A stretch of 36,192 bases of DNA from a virus. Position numbers and translations under genes: made by a program. Shown piece after piece: positions 14,338 through 22,222 of this stretch (its first letter is position 1; each line of letters starts with the position of its first letter). The stretch spans positions 1 to 36,192 of IMG/VR virus record IMGVR_UViG_3300020193_001177; one strand, written 5' to 3'. Below the pieces are notes generated by a model. That model saw only the letters and a list, made by a program, of their open reading frames with translations, was not told the DNA's origin and searched no databases.

Positions 14338-14594
14338 TGCCATTTTATGATTTTAAATGTTCTTCAACAGAAGAAATCTATGAAAAAAGAGTTTCTTATG
14401 ATTATTTAGAAGAATACACAAAAGGAAAATGCCCCGTTTGTGGTGACAATGATATTGAAAGAATTGCACACACACTACGGATTGCAGATCCCGTGAGAAT
14501 CGGTGTTAGAAAGGTACCACAAGATTTTAAGGAAGGTGTTCTGGACAGAATTAAGCATTCTGTTCCCAAAAATACGCTAAAGAATAAATACTAA
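14337..14594 (+). CDS. FmdB-like zinc-ribbon protein
   Basis: An 85-aa protein with the FmdB-type start PFYDFKCSSTEE, then CPVCG (about residues 33-37) and IERI. The first half-ribbon has a single Cys (8) instead of CxxC, so metal binding may be incomplete. The C-terminal half (PVRIGVRKVPQDFKEGVLDRI) is of the type seen in T4-like phage versions. The start overlaps the AAA+ stop (TAATG), so it is translationally coupled. Function unknown; it may assist the adjacent ATPase. Confidence 0.7.
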   Translation: MPFYDFKCSSTEEIYEKRVSYDYLEEYTKGKCPVCGDNDIERIAHTLRIADPVRIGVRKVPQDFKEGVLDRIKHSVPKNTLKNKY

Positions 14595-14632
14595 TGATGG
14601 GTATTTTTCCCCTTACAATTAGTCTTTTCTAA

Positions 14633-14660
14633 AAAAGCACAGAGAAAATCTGTGCTTTTC
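14633..14660 (+). terminator. Intrinsic terminator
   Basis: Stem AAAAGCACAGA (14633-14643) / TCTGTGCTTTT (14649-14659) with loop GAAAA, ending in TTTTCTTC. It separates the hydrolase-AAA+-FmdB genes from phoH. phoH has no obvious own promoter, so read-through or leakage is implied. Confidence 0.75.
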
Positions 14661-14677
14661 TTCATTATAGGAGAACT

Positions 14678-15409
14678 ATGTCACAAAACAAAAAAAGAAA
14701 ATATAACGCTTCGATTGAAAATCCAACATCATTTCAAGGATTAAGACTACAAAACATCAATCCAAAAACACAAGCACAACAAGATGTTTTTGATGCGTTT
14801 AACGAAGGATATAACCTGTTTTTACATGGAGTTGCTGGTACAGGTAAAACCTTTATTTCTTTATATCTTGCCTTAAAAACAATCCTTTGTTCAAAGGAAT
14901 ATAAAAAAATTGTTATTATTCGATCAGCAGTTCCATCAAGAGATATTGGTTTTCTGCCCGGAACAGCCAAAGAAAAAATGATTATGTATGAGATACCATA
15001 CCAAGTTATTTGTAATGATTTATTTCAACGTGGTGATGCATACAACATTCTAAAAACAAAAGGTAATATTGAGTTTATTTCAACATCATTCCTAAGAGGA
15101 ATAACTCTAAATAATTGCATAGTTATTGCTGACGAAAGCCAGAATTATGCGTTCACTGAGTGTGATACACTTATTAGTAGAGTTGGTAATAATTGTAAAA
15201 TTATTTTCTGTGGTGATATTGATCAAACAGACTTATTAAAAAACAAGAATGATTTAACTGGATTACCTAAATTTATGAAGATTATAGAAAATATAAATAT
15301 ATTTGATTTTATTGAATTTGATACAAAAGATATTGTAAGAAGTGCGCTTGTTAAAGATTATATCATCGAAAAGAAAAAATTAGGATATGGTTCAGCATTT
15401 GAAATTTAA
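14678..15409 (+). CDS. phoH: PhoH-family ATPase
   Basis: A 243-aa P-loop ATPase with TQAQQDVFDAF (Q-motif-like, 31-41), Walker A GVAGTGKT (51-58), IIRSAVPSRDIGFLPG (80-95), FISTSFLRG (133-141), Walker B VIADESQN (149-156) and the sensor IIFCGDIDQTD. It closely follows the PhoH/PhoH2 core common in marine phages. Its biochemical role (RNA helicase or RNA metabolism) is not settled. SD AGGAG 6 nt before the ATG. Confidence 0.92.
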   Translation: MSQNKKRKYNASIENPTSFQGLRLQNINPKTQAQQDVFDAFNEGYNLFLHGVAGTGKTFISLYLALKTILCSKEYKKIVIIRSAVPSRDIGFLPGTAKEKMIMYEIPYQVICNDLFQRGDAYNILKTKGNIEFISTSFLRGITLNNCIVIADESQNYAFTECDTLISRVGNNCKIIFCGDIDQTDLLKNKNDLTGLPKFMKIIENINIFDFIEFDTKDIVRSALVKDYIIEKKKLGYGSAFEI

Positions 15410-15437
15410 TATGTGAGGATTTATCCTCCCCAATAAT

Positions 15438-16091
15438 ATGAAAAATAAACATTTTACTCACAAATTTATTGATTTACCTAAAATTGAAGAAACAACGATA
15501 AATCAAAAAAGATACTACAAAACACCAGAAAACAATTTATATCCTTCGGTCACAACAGTTTTATCTACAATGGATAAGACTGGAATAGAAGAATGGAAAA
15601 AACGTGTTGGTGAAGAAGAAGCTGCAAGAGTATTGAAGAAGGCTAATGAAAGAGGAACATTGATTCATTCAATGTCTGAAAAATACCTTCTTAATGAAGC
15701 TGTAACGCCCAATATGACGTTCCTACAGCTAAAACCATATTTGAATAGGATAAACAACATATATGGCCTAGAAGTGCCTTTGTACAGCAATTATCTAAAG
15801 ATTGCAGGACGTACTGATTGTATTGCAGAATACGAAGGAAAGCCATCTATTATCGACTTTAAAACCAGCAGAAGAATAAAAGAAAAAGACGATATTCTTA
15901 GTTATTTTCTCCAAGCAACTTGTTATAGTTATATGTTCGAGGAAAGAACGAACATTAAAATATCTCAATTAGCAATTATAATTGTTGATGATTATGGTGG
16001 AACAATACCTTATATTGAAAAAAGGAGCAACTATAAAGAACAGTTGCTCCAGGTGATTAGTAATTTTAGACAATCTGAGAAAAATTCTTGA
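15438..16091 (+). CDS. PD-(D/E)XK (RecB/MGME1-like) exonuclease
   Basis: A 217-aa single-domain nuclease. YPSVTTVLS (35-43) and GTLIHSMSEKYL (73-84) are the N-terminal motifs of this phage family. AGRTDCIAEYEG supplies Asp127, and SIIDFKTSRR supplies Asp140 and Lys142 of the D-x-K motif. QATCYSYMFEE is the Q-motif helix. Such enzymes degrade linear single- or double-stranded DNA, and T4-like marine phages often carry one near recombination genes. There is no good SD at the ATG; a GAGGA is locked in a small hairpin upstream. The 3' end overlaps gp46 by 26 nt, convergently. Confidence 0.88.
   Translation: MKNKHFTHKFIDLPKIEETTINQKRYYKTPENNLYPSVTTVLSTMDKTGIEEWKKRVGEEEAARVLKKANERGTLIHSMSEKYLLNEAVTPNMTFLQLKPYLNRINNIYGLEVPLYSNYLKIAGRTDCIAEYEGKPSIIDFKTSRRIKEKDDILSYFLQATCYSYMFEERTNIKISQLAIIIVDDYGGTIPYIEKRSNYKEQLLQVISNFRQSEKNS
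16017..16050 (-). terminator. Terminator of the uvsY–gp46 operon, inside the opposing gene
   Basis: On the minus strand, GGAGCAACT (16042-16050) pairs with AGTTGCTCC (16024-16032), followed by TTTTTTC. The U-run exists only in the leftward direction. The hairpin lies within the coding end of the convergent exonuclease gene, 16 nt past the gp46 stop. Confidence 0.75.
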
Positions 16092-17772
16092 TTTTCTGGA
16101 AACGAATAACGCTATTGAATTTATCAACAACTTGTTCTTTGTGTGAAATGATGTAAACAGTTGATCCTTTTATATTTTTGAACAGTATTTTCAAGAAGTT
16201 TTCTGTACCATCACTATCAAGAGAACCATCAAGAACTTCATCGAATATCAATAAATTAGTATTCGTGGAGTTCTTTTTCTTTGATATGTCTCTAAAAGCA
16301 AACAATATAGCCAAGTCAATTTTATTTTTTTCGCCTTCTGAGAATGATTCATAACTAAAATCGTCTCTACCCCGTGACTTCATACTTTCTTTAAAGTTCT
16401 CATCAAACTCAAATGAAATAAAAAAGTCAAGCATATCTAAATACTTATTGATTAATTTATTGATAACCGGAATATAATTGTTTATAATCTTTGTTTTAAT
16501 TCCGGTATCTTTTAACATATTACCAATTACTTCATAATAACTTTCATCGTCTCGCAGTTGTATTAATTGTTTAAGACAATTTTCAAGTTCACTTTTGGTT
16601 TGTTGCAATTCTTCTTTCTTAAATGGTTGTTCTTTTTCGGTAGTTATATTCTGTATATCAGATTCTAATTTATTATTGTATTGAGATAACGCTAATATAT
16701 AACTATTTTCTTGTCTTATTTCATCATTTATTTCTGTTAGAACATCAGCATATTCCATTAATTCTTTTATCTTTAATTCTATTTTGTTTAACTCAGATTT
16801 AGCTTCATTATGTCCAGTGGTTAATTCTTTCAGTTTTTCTTTTTTAGTTTTTTTAATGTCATTCTTATAAGTCTCATCAATAATCTGAGAACATGTTGGA
16901 CAAGAAATATTTTTATCAAAAAATTTAATGTCAGAATCAATCTTAGACATTAAAGACTCAAGTTTAGATATAATTTTATTGAAATCTAGACTTTTCTTTT
17001 CTAATGACTTTAATGGATTCAGTTTAGATTTATATTGTTTAATTTTTTCTTTTAGTTTTTCTATGTTATCTTCATGTACTGAAATTTTATTCGTATTTGA
17101 TGAATAATTTTCTTTGAGTTCTAGTAGTTTTTTATCACTATTCTGCTCAAGTTCATTAATATGTTTTTGGGTAATTCTTGCTCTTTCTTTTAAAATCTCA
17201 ACATTTGTATTAACCAAATTCATCTCAGAATGTAATTCAGCAACTCTTATTTTTAATGCAATATTCATTGCTGAAAATACTTGAATGTCAAGCAAGTCTT
17301 CAATAATAAATCTTCTATCAGCAGCAGATAATTGCATAAAAGGAACGTAATTACCAGTCCCCAATATAACAACTTGAATAAATGACTTAAAATTAAAGTT
17401 TAAGATTTGTTCTTCTAGGAATGATTGATAATCTTTTGCATCAGCAAATTGTGGTATTAAATTATCATTATCATATATTTCGAATACATTAGGTTTTAGT
17501 CCACGAATAACTTTATATTTTTTGTTATTTACAGTAAAGTTAATCTCAACAATACAATCATTCTGATTAATTGAATTTACTAATTGTGGTTTATTGATTT
17601 TTCTAAAAGGTCTTCCAAATAATCCAAAGGTTATAGCATCAAGTAATGTTGACTTACCTTGACCATTTCCTCCGACAATAATACCAACTTTCTTGGTATT
17701 TAAATTAATTTCTGTGTAATTATTACCAGTAGATAAAAAATTTTTCCATTTAACATTTTCAAATGTGGTCAT
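16066..17772 (-). CDS. 46: Recombination nuclease large subunit gp46 (SbcC/Rad50-like)
   Basis: A 568-aa SMC-like ATPase. It has Walker A GGNGQGKS (34-41), coiled-coil arms (about 170-290 and 300-400), a zinc-hook CPTC (about 289-292), signature motif FSEGEKNKIDLA (about 474) and Walker B LLIFDEVLDGSLD (about 500). It pairs with gp47 (Mre11-like) to resect DNA ends for recombination-dependent replication and host DNA breakdown. Length matches T4 gp46 (560 aa). The ATG overlaps the gp47 stop (ATGA). Confidence 0.95.
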   Translation of the reverse strand: MTTFENVKWKNFLSTGNNYTEINLNTKKVGIIVGGNGQGKSTLLDAITFGLFGRPFRKINKPQLVNSINQNDCIVEINFTVNNKKYKVIRGLKPNVFEIYDNDNLIPQFADAKDYQSFLEEQILNFNFKSFIQVVILGTGNYVPFMQLSAADRRFIIEDLLDIQVFSAMNIALKIRVAELHSEMNLVNTNVEILKERARITQKHINELEQNSDKKLLELKENYSSNTNKISVHEDNIEKLKEKIKQYKSKLNPLKSLEKKSLDFNKIISKLESLMSKIDSDIKFFDKNISCPTCSQIIDETYKNDIKKTKKEKLKELTTGHNEAKSELNKIELKIKELMEYADVLTEINDEIRQENSYILALSQYNNKLESDIQNITTEKEQPFKKEELQQTKSELENCLKQLIQLRDDESYYEVIGNMLKDTGIKTKIINNYIPVINKLINKYLDMLDFFISFEFDENFKESMKSRGRDDFSYESFSEGEKNKIDLAILFAFRDISKKKNSTNTNLLIFDEVLDGSLDSDGTENFLKILFKNIKGSTVYIISHKEQVVDKFNSVIRFQKIKNFSQIV

Positions 17773-18830
17773 TCTTTTTCCTCAATGGTCGCATCAAGAT
17801 ATATTTCTTTTAATATATTCTTTAATTTATTCTTATCCATATCTAATACCAAATCATCAACGTATGCATTCAAGATTGTTAAAGTATCTTCAGACATTTT
17901 TACATCAATTGAATTGTTCTGTAAATCAATTTTCTTTTCTTCAACAACCGTAACATCTAGAGGAGCAACGGCATAAATTGCATCTAAAAACGTACTGAAT
18001 TTTTTAGGATTAGTTGCCTCACTAACAATAACTTTAACATAACTGGAACTAAACTTATTAAAATATTCTTTTGAATATGTGTTACCTTCAACATAGATTG
18101 CTCTATAAAACATTCTATGTGGATTAGTGATATATTCAATTTCATTAGTATCTAGATCTAATATATGAAATCCTTTTTCTTCACCACAATCAGAAAATGT
18201 CATTTCATAAGGTGTTCCTAAATAAGAAATATTTCCACTACAATTTTTTGTATGGAAATGTCCAGTGTACACCATAGTAAAATTTTTATAAATATCTTTG
18301 TCTTCCCCATGATCACAAAATGCACCTTTATGCATTTCGTAACCACTTATTTCCAAATGTCCAAAACCAATTTTAGTTTTTGTTTTGGCAATAACTTCAT
18401 ATGATTGTTTAATATTATCAACAGTTAACCAAGGTATAAAAATACAATCTTTTCCTTTAATTTTAACTTCTGTTGCTATATTATCATACAAGTGTAGGTT
18501 ATTATATTCCAGCAATAAACCACGTAAAGAATTTACGGAATTAGTGTTTTTATAATAAACATCATGATTACCAACACAAACATACATGTCAATACCATAT
18601 TCTCTTAATTTATTGAAGAATATTTCTTTGAAATGATTTAAAGTATGTATATTAATCCATTTTCTATTATCAAACACATCTCCTAAATGAATAAGTGTAT
18701 CAATATTGTGCTGGATGAGATAGGGGAAAAATATCTCATTGAAAAATTTTTCCATATTTTTCATAAAATACACATTGCTATTTCTAACACCAAAATGTGT
18801 ATCTGCTATGATCGCAACTTTATTAGTCAA
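17769..18830 (-). CDS. 47: Recombination nuclease small subunit gp47 (SbcD/Mre11-like)
   Basis: A 353-aa calcineurin-type phosphoesterase with all metal motifs: ADTHFG (9-14), LGDVFDNR (48-55), VGNHDVYY (about 91-98), FGHLEISG (about 176) and TGHFHTK (about 195). It is the nuclease partner of gp46. The start is TTG at 18830. AGGAG inside the end of gp55 lies 6 nt before it, and the phosphoesterase motif begins only nine residues later, so no later start is possible. It overlaps gp55 by 8 nt. Confidence 0.95.
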   Translation of the reverse strand: MTNKVAIIADTHFGVRNSNVYFMKNMEKFFNEIFFPYLIQHNIDTLIHLGDVFDNRKWINIHTLNHFKEIFFNKLREYGIDMYVCVGNHDVYYKNTNSVNSLRGLLLEYNNLHLYDNIATEVKIKGKDCIFIPWLTVDNIKQSYEVIAKTKTKIGFGHLEISGYEMHKGAFCDHGEDKDIYKNFTMVYTGHFHTKNCSGNISYLGTPYEMTFSDCGEEKGFHILDLDTNEIEYITNPHRMFYRAIYVEGNTYSKEYFNKFSSSYVKVIVSEATNPKKFSTFLDAIYAVAPLDVTVVEEKKIDLQNNSIDVKMSEDTLTILNAYVDDLVLDMDKNKLKNILKEIYLDATIEEKE

Positions 18831-19362
18831 ACAATACTCCTAAGTTTAGTAACTCATTTTTTTGTTTTTTCTTTTTTTTTAATTCTTTTTCTTCAAAGTC
18901 CTTAATTAGATCACCAATATTATCTTGCATGAAATCAACATAATTATTTTTATAATCTTTATTATCATGTTCTTGAGTATCTAAAGTATTAATCTCCATT
19001 TTCTGAAGAAGCTTATATTTAATATAAGTTTGTTTACTTTCTTTTTGAATTCTTCTAATAAAAGCAAACTTAATAATTTGTGTTAAATATGCAAATGGAT
19101 TATTTGATTTATTAGGATCAAAATTGTCAATGTACAATAAACAATTTTCTACTGCATCACCAATCATTTCTTCCTTGAAAGTATAATTAATAAATCTTCC
19201 CTGGAAAGATAATCTTTGACTGATTAAAAGAATACATTCACCAACATAATCAGGTAGCTTTGGTTTTGGTTGATTATTTTGTTTTGATTCTAATACTTGT
19301 TTTTTATACTCACTTAAATCTTCTAATAACTTTGAGTTATTAACATAATTTTTAGTTTTCAT
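18823..19362 (-). CDS. 55: Late-transcription sigma factor gp55
   Basis: A 179-aa sigma70-region-2-like protein (T4 gp55 is 185 aa). The core reads ISQRLSFQGRFINYTFKEEMIGDAVENCLLYIDNFDPNKSNN then PFAYLTQIIKFAFIRRIQKE, the usual gp55 and region 2 layout that recognises TATAAATA on late promoters. The C-terminus ends LLNLGVLFD, resembling the hydrophobic sliding-clamp-binding tail. SD AAGGA before the ATG. Many exact TATAAATA boxes precede head and tail genes in this window, supporting its role. Confidence 0.93.
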   Translation of the reverse strand: MKTKNYVNNSKLLEDLSEYKKQVLESKQNNQPKPKLPDYVGECILLISQRLSFQGRFINYTFKEEMIGDAVENCLLYIDNFDPNKSNNPFAYLTQIIKFAFIRRIQKESKQTYIKYKLLQKMEINTLDTQEHDNKDYKNNYVDFMQDNIGDLIKDFEEKELKKKKKQKNELLNLGVLFD

Positions 19363-19372
19363 TCTTCAATCC

Positions 19373-19693
19373 TTATTGAATAGTATCAGTTGTAATAATA
19401 TCATTAATATCTGAGTCTTCTCCATTGACTGTTTTGTTGTAATATGTTAGAATTGATTTCGATGGATTACTATATGCTACAACATGACTTGGAACCAAAA
19501 ATATAATTTGATCACCATCTTCAACTAAAAACCACGAAACGAATCCAATTTTTAAATTACCATGTGAATCAACCATACTCATAATTTTATGTGTATTGGT
19601 TAACTTAAGAGTATAAACATTTTCATCTATTTTCAACTCTTCAACCTCAGCAATAATATCTTCACCATTCGTTAATTTCAATTGTCTAATCAT
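19373..19693 (-). CDS. Conserved T4-like phage protein, Sm-like fold suspected (106 aa)
   Basis: A beta-rich protein: RQLKLTNGEDIIAEVEEL, then VYTLKLTNTHKI, FVSWFLVEDGDQIIFLVPSHVVAYSNPS. This LTNGE...-VSW pattern is found between uvsW and gp55 in marine T4-like phages. The fold resembles a small Sm/SH3-like barrel, but the function is unknown. The ATG overlaps the uvsW stop (ATGA), so it is coupled within the uvsY–gp46 operon. Confidence 0.7.
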   Translation of the reverse strand: MIRQLKLTNGEDIIAEVEELKIDENVYTLKLTNTHKIMSMVDSHGNLKIGFVSWFLVEDGDQIIFLVPSHVVAYSNPSKSILTYYNKTVNGEDSDINDIITTDTIQ

Positions 19694-21165
19694 ATTTTTA
19701 TCTGATATACCTTGTGTTTAAATTTTTCCTCATTATATATTTTAACACGTTCTATGAAGTGTTGTAAAGTAAAATTCTTATATTTTTTATAAGAAAAATC
19801 ATCCGCTACATCAAATAATATAGCAGTGGTTTTATTATGATTTTTTCTTAACGCTCTTCCAATACTCTGTAGATTTCTTATTCTGGATTTACTGGGAGAA
19901 GAGAATATTACATTATGTAAATTCTTAATAGATACTCCTGTAGAAAATGTTCCATAAGAAGCAACAATAATTACATCATTATTTTTTTCTGTTATTGATC
20001 GTATTTGTTCTCTGTGTTCAGCAGATATTTCTCCAGAAACAAAAAACACTTTCTTGTTTTTTACTTTTTCTTTTATCAATTCAAAAAGAATTTTTCCATG
20101 TTTATCTACAAGATTATACAATATTAAAGTATTACCTTTACAATCAAGAGATAAGTTAACTATAAAATTATTTCTTTGTTTATGGGCAACAATATAATCT
20201 ATTTCTTCGGAATACTTCATCTTCCTAACGATTTTTCTTTCTTCTTCTTTGTACTCCAAAATACAACAATTAATAACAATGTCACTAATTTTTCTCTGAT
20301 CTATTAATTCTTTTGTTGTAATAACTTTTTCAACAGGACCAAATAAACCAGTTAAAACTAATTCATGTGTTTTTGTTCCATTCAAAGTACCAGTAGTACC
20401 AATCCGAATTGATGCTTTTTCACATTTTAAGATTATGTCTTGTAAAGATTTAGCTGAAAATAAGTGACATTCATCACCAATTATTACATCAAAATCTTTA
20501 AACCAATTTTTATTTAATTTGTAAATACTCTGCCAAGTACTTATAACAAGATTTGAATTATTGATTTTTTCATGACCTGAATAAATACGATGACAATTCT
20601 CTTCTGACCATTTAGGTATTTTTGTATATGATTGGAAATCTCCAAACATTTGTTCTACTAAAGATGTAGTAGGAACAACAACCAATATTTTTTTACCTAA
20701 TGATAGATAATATCTTGTTATAAAATAAATGATTAATGATTTTCCACTTGAAGTTGGAGACAGCAATACACCACGCTGATTATTAACACAATGCATAAAA
20801 GCATTTAATTGATAATCATGTGGTGTTATGTTAGGAATATCCAAAGAGGTTGCAAATTTTGCAACCTCTTCGTTTGTTATAATATTTTTTTGTTTTAAAT
20901 CTAAACTTTCAATAACAACATTATATTTTCTTTTTTTAGCAAAATCTAATACTTTTTTGAAAAGTCCTAAGTATATTTTCTTTTCAAAAAGAGAAAAAAG
21001 ACGAATTTTACCGTCCCATGTTTTCATTCTGAAGGCTGGTGTAAATGTATGACCGGGAACTAAAAATGTAAAATGTTCATTTAGTTCATATAGAATACCC
21101 AATTCAGCATTAATTTTTATATGATTTTCATTTAATTTGGATATGTATAAAGTATTATCTTCCAT
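19690..21165 (-). CDS. uvsW: RNA-DNA and DNA helicase UvsW
   Basis: A 491-aa SF2 helicase (T4 UvsW is 503 aa). It has an N-terminal DNA-binding region (about 1-100, with FKMTWDGKIRLF-like KTWDGKIRLF), Q-like HDYQLNAF, Walker A SPTSSGKS (about 136-143), VVPTTSLVEQ, DECH (Walker B, about 232), GTTGT, FVSGE, SYGTFSTGVSIK and QSIGRALRK. It unwinds R-loops, regresses forks and branch-migrates recombination intermediates, switching T4 from origin- to recombination-dependent replication. The start overlaps uvsY by 11 nt. Confidence 0.95.
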   Translation of the reverse strand: MEDNTLYISKLNENHIKINAELGILYELNEHFTFLVPGHTFTPAFRMKTWDGKIRLFSLFEKKIYLGLFKKVLDFAKKRKYNVVIESLDLKQKNIITNEEVAKFATSLDIPNITPHDYQLNAFMHCVNNQRGVLLSPTSSGKSLIIYFITRYYLSLGKKILVVVPTTSLVEQMFGDFQSYTKIPKWSEENCHRIYSGHEKINNSNLVISTWQSIYKLNKNWFKDFDVIIGDECHLFSAKSLQDIILKCEKASIRIGTTGTLNGTKTHELVLTGLFGPVEKVITTKELIDQRKISDIVINCCILEYKEEERKIVRKMKYSEEIDYIVAHKQRNNFIVNLSLDCKGNTLILYNLVDKHGKILFELIKEKVKNKKVFFVSGEISAEHREQIRSITEKNNDVIIVASYGTFSTGVSIKNLHNVIFSSPSKSRIRNLQSIGRALRKNHNKTTAILFDVADDFSYKKYKNFTLQHFIERVKIYNEEKFKHKVYQIKI

Positions 21166-21583
21166 TTATAAATTTTTCATAATCTAACATAATAGCAATC
21201 GCCTTATCTCTCCATTTAAATTTTTCAACAATCAGTTCAAGTGACATAATTAGTGTACCACATTCTTTCATTTCTTTTTCTAATGCAATATATTCTTCAT
21301 CAGATTTAACATAAGAATCAATTTGCGTTGTTCTCAGTTTTAATAAAAATGGTTTTTTTTGTTTATAAATTTCAGGATCACCTTGACCAGAATAATATTC
21401 TGATAATTTTCTTACCAGTAGTTTTTGTCGTATTTCAAGTTTATCAAGTTCTTCTTTGTGTTTAAGAAATAACTCAATATACTTAATGTGCCTCATGGCA
21501 GAATTATTAGGTTCATTTACTAAATCATCAATGTGAATTTCGTAATCTTTTTTAGAATTATTTAAAATTTCTTTGTATGTCAT
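21155..21583 (-). CDS. uvsY: Recombination mediator UvsY
   Basis: A 142-aa protein (T4 UvsY is 137 aa). Family landmarks are the helical LVRKLSEYYSGQGDPEIY (compare YYSGRGD in T4), a variable basic linker, then EYIALEKEM, LELIVEKFKWRDKAIAIMLDYEKFINGR. It loads the UvsX recombinase on gp32-covered single strands. The ATG at 21583 is preferred over the TTG at 21592, because the TTG lies only 1 nt after the -10 box and would not be fully transcribed. The predicted leader is only about 3 nt, with no SD. It is the first gene of the recombination operon. Confidence 0.88.
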   Translation of the reverse strand: MTYKEILNNSKKDYEIHIDDLVNEPNNSAMRHIKYIELFLKHKEELDKLEIRQKLLVRKLSEYYSGQGDPEIYKQKKPFLLKLRTTQIDSYVKSDEEYIALEKEMKECGTLIMSLELIVEKFKWRDKAIAIMLDYEKFINGR

Positions 21584-21593
21584 AATTATCAAT

Positions 21594-21622
21594 ATTATAC
21601 CATAAAATTATAACTATGTCAA
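21594..21622 (-). promoter_or_regulatory. Perfect consensus sigma70 promoter, near-leaderless, for the uvsY–gp46 operon
   Basis: Minus strand TTGACA (21617-21622), 17-bp spacer, TATAAT (21594-21599), then 10 nt to the ATG at 21583. The -35 touches the end of the adjacent tail-tube-like gene. Confidence 0.85.
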
Positions 21623-22147
21623 TTATAATTTTATTATTTCGTAATAACTATATTGAAAAGTTGCAGTAGCAGTTTTATAAGAACTATCATCTGTAATCGT
21701 AGAAAATTGAATAGAGGAAAGTGAGATTGGAAAAATGTTTTTGAAGTTAATTTTTAAGTTTGGGTTTGACGCATTACTGGTTATGTGTAAAGTTGCGTCC
21801 GAATATAAACCATTAGATTTAATATTTTCCAAATTACCATACCAATTTTTATCCAAATAATCACTTTGAGAAATAATCCAAGTTTGTATTTCTCTATAAT
21901 TAGTTAGATCTTCATCTAACAAAAATTCAATAACAAACTCATCAAAAGAAATTTTAGTTCCTGTAAATTGAATATTCTTTTTGGGTGTAGGATATTCAAC
22001 AGAAGGAACACTAATACCTGGAATATTAGCGGATTGACAAAAATAATCAACGGAATTTAATTTTGAAATATCTAATTTAAATCTTGATGTAGATAACAGA
22101 CTGATATTATCTGGTTGTTTATATAATGGACCCAGTGTACTTGGCAT
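21623..22147 (-). CDS. gp19-like tail tube paralogue
   Basis: A 174-aa protein with the tail-tube signature FCQSANIPGISVPSVEYP (about 36-53), ISFDEFVIEFLLDEDLTNYREIQTWI (about 66-91) and a C-terminal ATATFQYSYYEI strand. It shares layout with the canonical tube gene at 27.6-28.2 kb (MCQSANLPG, IINDEDF, YTCEFQYQWW). It sits between gp23 and uvsY rather than beside the sheath. Candidates are a baseplate-proximal or terminator-side tube protein (gp54- or gp3-like role) or a duplicate tube. SD GGAGG; one-mismatch late box TCTAAATA upstream. Confidence 0.75.
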   Translation of the reverse strand: MPSTLGPLYKQPDNISLLSTSRFKLDISKLNSVDYFCQSANIPGISVPSVEYPTPKKNIQFTGTKISFDEFVIEFLLDEDLTNYREIQTWIISQSDYLDKNWYGNLENIKSNGLYSDATLHITSNASNPNLKINFKNIFPISLSSIQFSTITDDSSYKTATATFQYSYYEIIKL

Positions 22148-22164
22148 AATATACCTCCAGTCTA

Positions 22165-22172
22165 TATTTAGA
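22165..22172 (-). promoter_or_regulatory. Late promoter-like box TCTAAATA
   Basis: One mismatch from TATAAATA, 18 nt upstream of the ATG at 22147 and directly after the gp23 terminator. Independent late transcription of the tube-like gene would need it. Confidence 0.4.
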
Positions 22173-22173
22173 C

Positions 22174-22203
22174 AATAAAAAGGGGAGCTTTTGGCTCCCC
22201 TTT
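22174..22203 (-). terminator. Intrinsic terminator of gp23
   Basis: AAAGGGGAGC (22179-22188) / GCTCCCCTTT (22194-22203), 10-bp stem with a 5-nt loop. On the minus strand it is followed by TTATTG after T's. It sits 20 nt past the gp23 stop, where a strong terminator is expected for the major capsid gene. Confidence 0.85.
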
Positions 22204-22222
22204 AGTTTATTTTTTACTAAGA

